From: Pezicula radicicola
Taxonomy: Eukaryota; Ascomycota; Leotiomycetes; Helotiales; Dermateaceae
DNA: 64,000 nt
Assembly (NCBI GenBank): GCA_003008705.1
Contig: PDUO01000042.1
Coordinates: 188,057 to 252,056 of the forward strand
Reading direction: 5' to 3'
Below are positions 59,029-64,000 of this stretch, in pieces. The position numbers and the translations under genes were made by a program. Every line of letters starts with the position of its first letter. Position 1 is the stretch's first letter. Under the pieces are notes generated by a model that was not told the DNA's origin, searched no databases, and saw only the letters and a program-made list of their open reading frames with translations.

Positions 59029-60973
59029 TCATACCGCCTCTGGTTGGGATGCTGGAATCTTAGGGCCATCTCTTGGTTTCCTTGGTCCTCCCTTCAAACT
59101 CTTCATTCTGGTTAAGAAGCCGCCACCAGATTTCGCAGGAGCAGAGGCTTGATCAGCTCCAGCAATTCCTTCGCTTGTCATTCTTCTCTCGAGGGTTCCA
59201 CCAAGTCCTCGTCGTGGGCTGCTTGGAGCTCTAGCACGACCTGGCTTTCTGTCTGGTTCTGCAATGGTGACACTAGTCTCACCTCTATCTTTACCACTGA
59301 ATTCAGCCGCGAATGGGTCTTTGTCATTAATTTTGCTACCACCTGGTGTGTACGATGGTGGCTCAGGAGAGTAAACACCGTCGGGGCTTGTGACCCGACC
59401 AACTGGCGCGTACTCGCGTCTGTTGTTGCTGATCCCACGAATCTTTTGGGCCAATGACTTCTTGCGGCCTAAACCACCCTCAAATGCACCAGACTGTGCT
59501 TGCTCAGCCTTGTTTTGTTGAATAGCCTTGTATGAAGCTGGTGCACCCTCCAAGAAGGTTGAAGTTCCAAGTCCTAGAGACTCATCACCGTGAATGGGCT
59601 CTACACGAGATAGTGCATCGACAATGTGAGATTGGTTCCGGCTACCGTCAGGTCGAATAGCTCCATTGGCGTAAGGGTCATTCCCAGCCCCTGAGAAATC
59701 CTGGAAAGCATCATCATCATGATAACCCATCAACGTAGCATGATCAGGGTTCTTGTTGAGTGGTCCACCACCTCCTAGAACATTGTTCAGAGAATCCTTG
59801 GCGAACGCTGACATTGGCGCACGTTGGCTTCCTTTACGGTTGCGGTCAGGGTTGCATGCATCGAACGGTCCATCATGATGAAATACTATGCCTCATCAGT
59901 TTTACGCGGTGACCGAATTAAGAAATTAAAACTTACATCCTGTTCCATAAATACTGGTAACATCTAGCTTATCAATCACATCTAAGTTCTTGGGCTTCTT
60001 TCCAGTCTTGCGCTCCTGGTGTCTCCGCTCACGCTCGCGTCGACGTCTTTCTTGGCGTCTCTTCTCTTCGTCCGAGTCGAGCGATTTGTCTCGTGCAACT
60101 GAGGAGTCGGAGTTCCGTCGGGCCCGGCGCTCCTTCTTTGGAGAATCAGATGGATCGGCGAATATATTCAGCTCATCCTTTGGTGGTCGTGGTCTGCTGG
60201 ATGGCCCTCCTGGTTTACGAGCACGCATGGCCTCCTCCTGCGAACGTGATGGTCGGCGACGTGGTCCGGGGTTGACATTTTCGTTCGTATTTGATCGTGG
60301 GGGCGGTGGTCGTCTGGTAGTTGGCTTATCCTCCAGGCTGAGGTTGTCCTGCAAATTCAAAGTCAGAGTCTCGGTCGCCATTGTTTCGTTATAGAGAGCG
60401 TTTGGGAAACTTCAGGTCAATAGGAGGGTAGCCTCTGCTATTTAAGGAACCGGGTTCACGTTTGGCTTTGACAACTCAAATTGGAATGACGTACAAATAG
60501 CTCTGCCGCGTTCCCAGTCAATGCTGGCCTTGGCGCCTCCTTGCTATCTCCAAATGCCATGTTGTCGGACGACCTGACTGGCGGTTGAGGGAATGAGCTG
60601 ACTGCAGAATTAGAATCGAGGAAAGGATTGCGAGAAAGAGGTCGTGGGGGTTCGAGAGGTGATGGGTGTCCGCTGGAAAAAGCAGGAGATGCAGCTCGAT
60701 TACGAAAGGGGTTGTTGGAAGATAGGTTGAGCGTGAGTCCTGGCGAGACTGCTCGAGAATCTATACACGAACGAACAGGATTAGCTTTCTTGCGAAGTTG
60801 CGGGTTTATGCATGCAATGACGGCGAGTAGAAAGTGGTGGTGAAACAGTAAAAGGGGATATGATACGCCTTCTTGGGCGATAAGTGGGGAGAAATTGGGA
60901 TGTGTCGATCCGCGGCAAAGTTGATATGCTGGGCAGCAAACTGACCTCCTTGATCTGGTTGGGTGAGCGACAT
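59029..60973 (-). CDS. PAL1: Pal1 cell morphology protein
   Basis: Four exons (60973-60946, 60760-60495, 60348-59937, 59885-59029) encode 520 residues. The 28-nt first exon gives MSLTQPDQG. Exon 2 carries SPGLTLNLSSNNPFRNRAAS and LTGNAAELF. Exon 3 has a basic, Arg/Glu-rich helix and KKPKNLDVIDKLDVTSIYG. Exon 4 continues LFHHDGPFDACNPDRNRKG and APMSAFAKDS. This series is the conserved core of the Pal1 family (PF08316). The rest is disordered, Pro/Gly/Lys-rich. In S. pombe Pal1 sits at the growing cortex and keeps cell shape; yeast homologues act at endocytic sites. The frame also opens from an ATG at 60381 inside intron 2, which could produce a shorter form. The stop is TGA at 59029-59031, preceded by a GTATGA donor-like string. 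Confidence 0.92.
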
Positions 60974-62961
60974 GGTAGCAAAATGGTGAGCTCCTCGGAT
61001 CAAGCTCTTGCGTTCGTAATGCTTGATTCAGGGGGCGTTGCAGCACTTGCGGGTCTGTGGTCGTCGAGGACACCGCGAGGTTGGTAAGTATGAAAACAGG
61101 TGGTTGCCCTATGTTGGAGCGGAGGTGGAGATGGCAGTCAACAGAGTGCGTTTGAGAGAGATGATTGAATTCCTTAGCGACCGAGAAACGCTGGAGCTAA
61201 ATAGCAACGTGCCAGGTACAGCAATGTTAGTCCTATGGTAGCTCCGACCGGCGCGACTGGGTACGGAGGAGGTGGATAGGTAGACAGGTAGAGCGTTGGA
61301 GAATCTCTCTTAGGATAATCCGATGTAAGTACAGTAGGATAGCTGCAGGCAGGTAGGTATGTGCGGAGGATGAAAGGTAAGGTGTATGTCGAGGTACGGC
61401 AGGGTTTCTCCGGCGGGCCCAGAGAATGTCTTTGGGAGTGTCCAGCGGTCCGGTAAGTACTGTATAGAAATGGCCGAAATATAACAAACGATGTTTGAAG
61501 ACTATTATTCTTCCTAGGTGATAGCAACCTACGTTAATCGAATGCAGGCGGTACGTTGTACTGGGCAGTGGAGTGGTAGTTTTTGGGAGATGATGGGAGA
61601 GAGGGAGAAGAAGATGTAGTCAGAGGCAAGTAGCAAGGGAGGGAAAAGAGAGTGTCCAGCGTGCAGTTCCCGTATTCCATTCCGCCTTCCCGTCCTGTCC
61701 GTCCTGTTACCTGTACAAATCAAATTCTAATGAGACCCTGAGAGAGGGGAGGGGGAGGGCAGGAACTCGACTCTCCGAGGCGAGGCTGCCGCTAATGGAG
61801 CCAGAATATTGCCAATGGATGGATCTATGGGGAAGGCCGTACCTATAATCTGCGCTGAATAATCTACGGTATCATACCTACCTCGTACCTATGTATAGTA
61901 CAGCACATCTTCAATCGAGCCTTCGAAATGCTTCATCCTTCATCTTTCATCTTTCATTTTTCGATCCGCTATGCCTGGCATTGCTAGGAACAATACTGAA
62001 CCTTGCTTGTTTACTCGTACAGTGCTACCTACCAATCATAGCCTGGGACTACGAGTACTGTATTGTTCAGATACAGAGCTGGACACCGCAGCTGACACTA
62101 ATAACTGTACCACGGTAACCACCACCTGTGATCTGAAGTGCAAATTCGCCGACCGATCAGCAGGACCTATTTTGAATATTTTCTCCATCTTGGCACATTT
62201 CTAATCACCAGAACCTTCTTTTCAGAGCAACGCGGGGGAAGATCCTTTACAAATTGCCCTTCCATTAATTTCACGACCATCAGCGTTTCCCAACAATGGC
62301 CAAAATTGGTCTCAAGATAGGGACGATCTGGCCATCCCTTTGACTTTGCGGTGAGCTTGTGAGATCACTCATGTTGAGGAAGCTCCAATCGAGTGCATAA
62401 TTATGGAGTTGCAGAGCGGTGAGGTCGGAGAGAGATCTCAGCTTTTTTTCGACCCTTGAGAGATGAACCCCTTTCATGCGTGGCGACGCTGCCGATGCGC
62501 TCAAATCAGCTCTCCACAACGACCTTAATTTACCCTCGACGCGAAACAAAACGGGCCTCGTTCATCTCTTCTTGCTATTTCCAACTTCGGTACTTATGCA
62601 CTTATGCACTTTGTCTTTAAACAATAAGTAGCACGTGGAGGCGCGTTGAAGTACCTGTTCGCGATATGATCTCCAGTTGGGACTGTCAGGTAAGGTACCA
62701 TGCATGACTTTACGCTTGAAGCCCGTAGACAAGGAATCCTTTCCACTGGCTCGGATTTCTCGTAAGACCACCAGGACCTTATTACTGAGTAGTCCCTACT
62801 CAGATTTCCTTCTCTGTGATAGGGTGGGGAATTAGAGTATTGATGCCAAGACTTGGATCGGCGGTCAAGAAAACCAATGTCAGCCTTGCTCCCAGGTCAC
62901 TATCATCAACAACAGCCTCGCTCCCGGGAGTGTCATCTCAGAACTAAGCCTGGAAGACAAT
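60974..62961. promoter_or_regulatory. Divergent region, PAL1 (-) and MED31 (+)
   Basis: About 2 kb with the promoters of two divergent genes. A CATCTTTCAT-type run lies near 61930-61956 (three imperfect units). No coding sequence can be supported; several small frames overlap on both strands. Confidence 0.4.
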
Positions 62962-63408
62962 ATGACATCCAAGTCTCCGCCCCTAGATATTAGCATGGCA
63001 GATAGTCAAGCTCCGCCTCCAGTTCCCTCGGGTTCGGAGCCAAAGTTTGGTGGCTTCACGCGCTTTGAGATTGAGCTCGAGGTATGCCTGAGTCGCATTC
63101 ATACCAAACGCAGAGTTACCATCGCTAATATAAACTAGTTCGTGCAATCACTCGCCTCTCCGTACTATCTCAATCATCTTGCCATGCAAAAGTACCTCGA
63201 GAACCCTCAATTCATTGCTTATCTATCTTACCTCCAATACTTTGCTTCTCCACCATATACCAAGTACCTCAATTATCCCGGGCCGACTCTCAAGAATCTG
63301 GAGCTGTTGCAGCAAGAGAGATTTAGGAAGGAGATTTTGAACTTGGAGGTTGTGCAGGCTTTAGTACAGGAGGGTGGGAAGGCGAGTCTACATAATACTG
63401 CAACGTAA
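62962..63408 (+). CDS. MED31: Mediator subunit 31 (Soh1)
   Basis: Two exons (62962-63081 and 63139-63408) with a 57-nt GTATGC..TAG intron encode 129 residues. After about 28 Pro/Ser-rich residues comes RFEIELEFVQSLASPYYLNH, then AMQKYLENPQFIAYLSYLQY and YTKYLNYPGPTLKNLELLQQ. These blocks are nearly invariant in MED31, a small helical subunit of the Mediator middle module that links activators to RNA polymerase II. The C-terminal extension is short. The intron falls between Glu and Phe of the conserved ELEFVQ stretch. The ATG at 62962 lies in AATATGACA; a second in-frame Met at residue 12 is possible. Confidence 0.96.
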
Positions 63409-63803
63409 ATGGTTTGGGAAATGGAGGCGTAGGAAGGAGTTTTGGCTTCTGGCAGTTCATAGATTTCCAGCATTTACTCGGAGCTGGTGTGCCCATTGAT
63501 TAGGACTTCTTCTATGCGGTACGGACTCTCAAGCAGGTTCTACAAGCTTGCCTTGGGTGAACTATCTGCCCAGAAGGTGTACGGCCATAAGGAAGTCAGC
63601 TCAGCAACTCAAATCACCAAGGTATTAGATTTATTTGCAAATCGATATTTTGGTATTAATTAACAGAACTCCACCACTTGAAGACCTAGAGATTTCCCTC
63701 CATTTAATGCAACCTTTATCCATACGCCGCGCTGAAATGCATCCGAATAAAGTAAAAGTTGCAAGGTGACCCTCCAGCCTCTCCATCCCATAGTAAAGAC
63801 TGC
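63409..63803. other. Convergent 3' intergenic region
   Basis: About 395 bp between the convergent stop codons of MED31 and the polymerase subunit gene. It should hold both 3' UTRs. Nothing else seen. Confidence 0.5.
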
Positions 63804-64000
63804 TTAGACTCTCCAGCTTCCACCACAAGTCATACACTATCCAGTCATTAGTCCGTTTGTTCCAAGCTGACCTGTGAATATCTCTTACTCACCTTGTAGA
63901 AAATCGTGGCAGGCTCATCGGCACTGCGAATCTGCACTTCGAAATAGGCTGCCTCCATGCCATTGCAATTTTCTTTCGGGCACTGCGTTGCCATCTTTGC
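63804..64000 (-). CDS. RPC11: RNA polymerase zinc-ribbon subunit, C-terminal part (RPC11-like; 5' end outside window)
   Basis: Two exons are visible: 64000-63893 (36 codons, open through the window edge) and 63836-63804 (11 codons with TAA), separated by a 56-nt GTGAGT..TAG intron. The joined tail reads ATQCPKENCNGMEAAYFEVQ, IRSADEPATIFYK and CMTCGGSWRV. This is a TFIIS-type zinc ribbon: Cys pairs bracket the RSADEPxTxFYxC core, whose acidic DE residues stimulate transcript cleavage. The A-Y-F-x-x-Q-x-RSADEP wording is closest to Pol III subunit Rpc11, with Rpa12 of Pol I next. It would act in the nucleus in Pol III termination and proofreading. The gene is convergent with MED31. Confidence 0.8.

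Overview
This window is a stretch of nuclear chromosome from a filamentous ascomycete. The evidence is conserved fungal genes (a Pbs2-type MAPKK, a Chs4/Skt5-type chitin synthase activator, Pal1, Cbp4, MED31, NDUFA2, MPC2 and a Set1C/COMPASS PHD subunit) broken by short GT-AG introns, mostly 50-120 nt, some with CTAAC-like branch sites. Helotiales (Botrytis/Sclerotinia relatives) would fit, but that placement is inference from general resemblance. I see no prokaryotic, viral or organellar segment, no CRISPR array, no convincing tRNA or rRNA gene and no intact transposon.

Layout from left to right: the 3' part of a C2H2 zinc-finger gene (1-931, +); 5.5 kb without a recognisable gene; a 2EXR-domain gene (6504-7172, +); an AT-rich island; a secreted SGNH/CE2-like esterase (10576-11971, -); a small coiled-coil protein (13355-13876, +); a Set1C PHD subunit (15012-17195, +); a divergent Rad51-like gene (17861-19459, +); a second AT-rich island; a Rossmann-fold NAD(P)-binding protein (23038-24067, -); an Osh1-type oxysterol-binding protein (24593-28471, -); CBP4 (30388-30835, -); a Chs4/Skt5-type gene (32302-35641, +); an unassigned two-exon gene (36719-37907, +); an AT-rich island; a secreted carboxylesterase (39729-41639, -); an AT-rich island; the head-to-head pair NDUFA2 (44348-44918, -) and MPC2 (45277-46032, +); an AT-rich island; PBS2 (49388-51330, -); a PIN-like membrane carrier (54408-56323, +); an AT-rich island; PAL1 (59029-60973, -); MED31 (62962-63408, +); and the 3' end of an RNA polymerase zinc-ribbon subunit, best matched to RPC11 (63804-64000, -).

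The genome has a two-compartment look. Gene-rich blocks hold housekeeping genes: mitochondrial assembly and import, chromatin and transcription, cell wall and morphogenesis, and osmostress signalling. Between them lie AT-rich, stop-laden islands with decayed direct, tandem and inverted repeats and no long ORFs. That pattern is what repeat-induced point mutation (RIP) of old transposons leaves. The two secreted esterases and the 2EXR gene sit beside such islands. Genes were reconstructed by joining exons at GT-AG junctions, and every model given keeps one open frame. No locus looks like a new multi-gene system. The most unusual items are a Rad51-like protein without the Walker A lysine, several features with isoform potential (a stop-free 60-nt intron, a NAGNAG acceptor, an intronic in-frame ATG in PAL1, a splice-donor-like sequence over the prenylation box of the chitin synthase activator), a 16-nt microexon in MPC2, and decayed repeat families in the islands.
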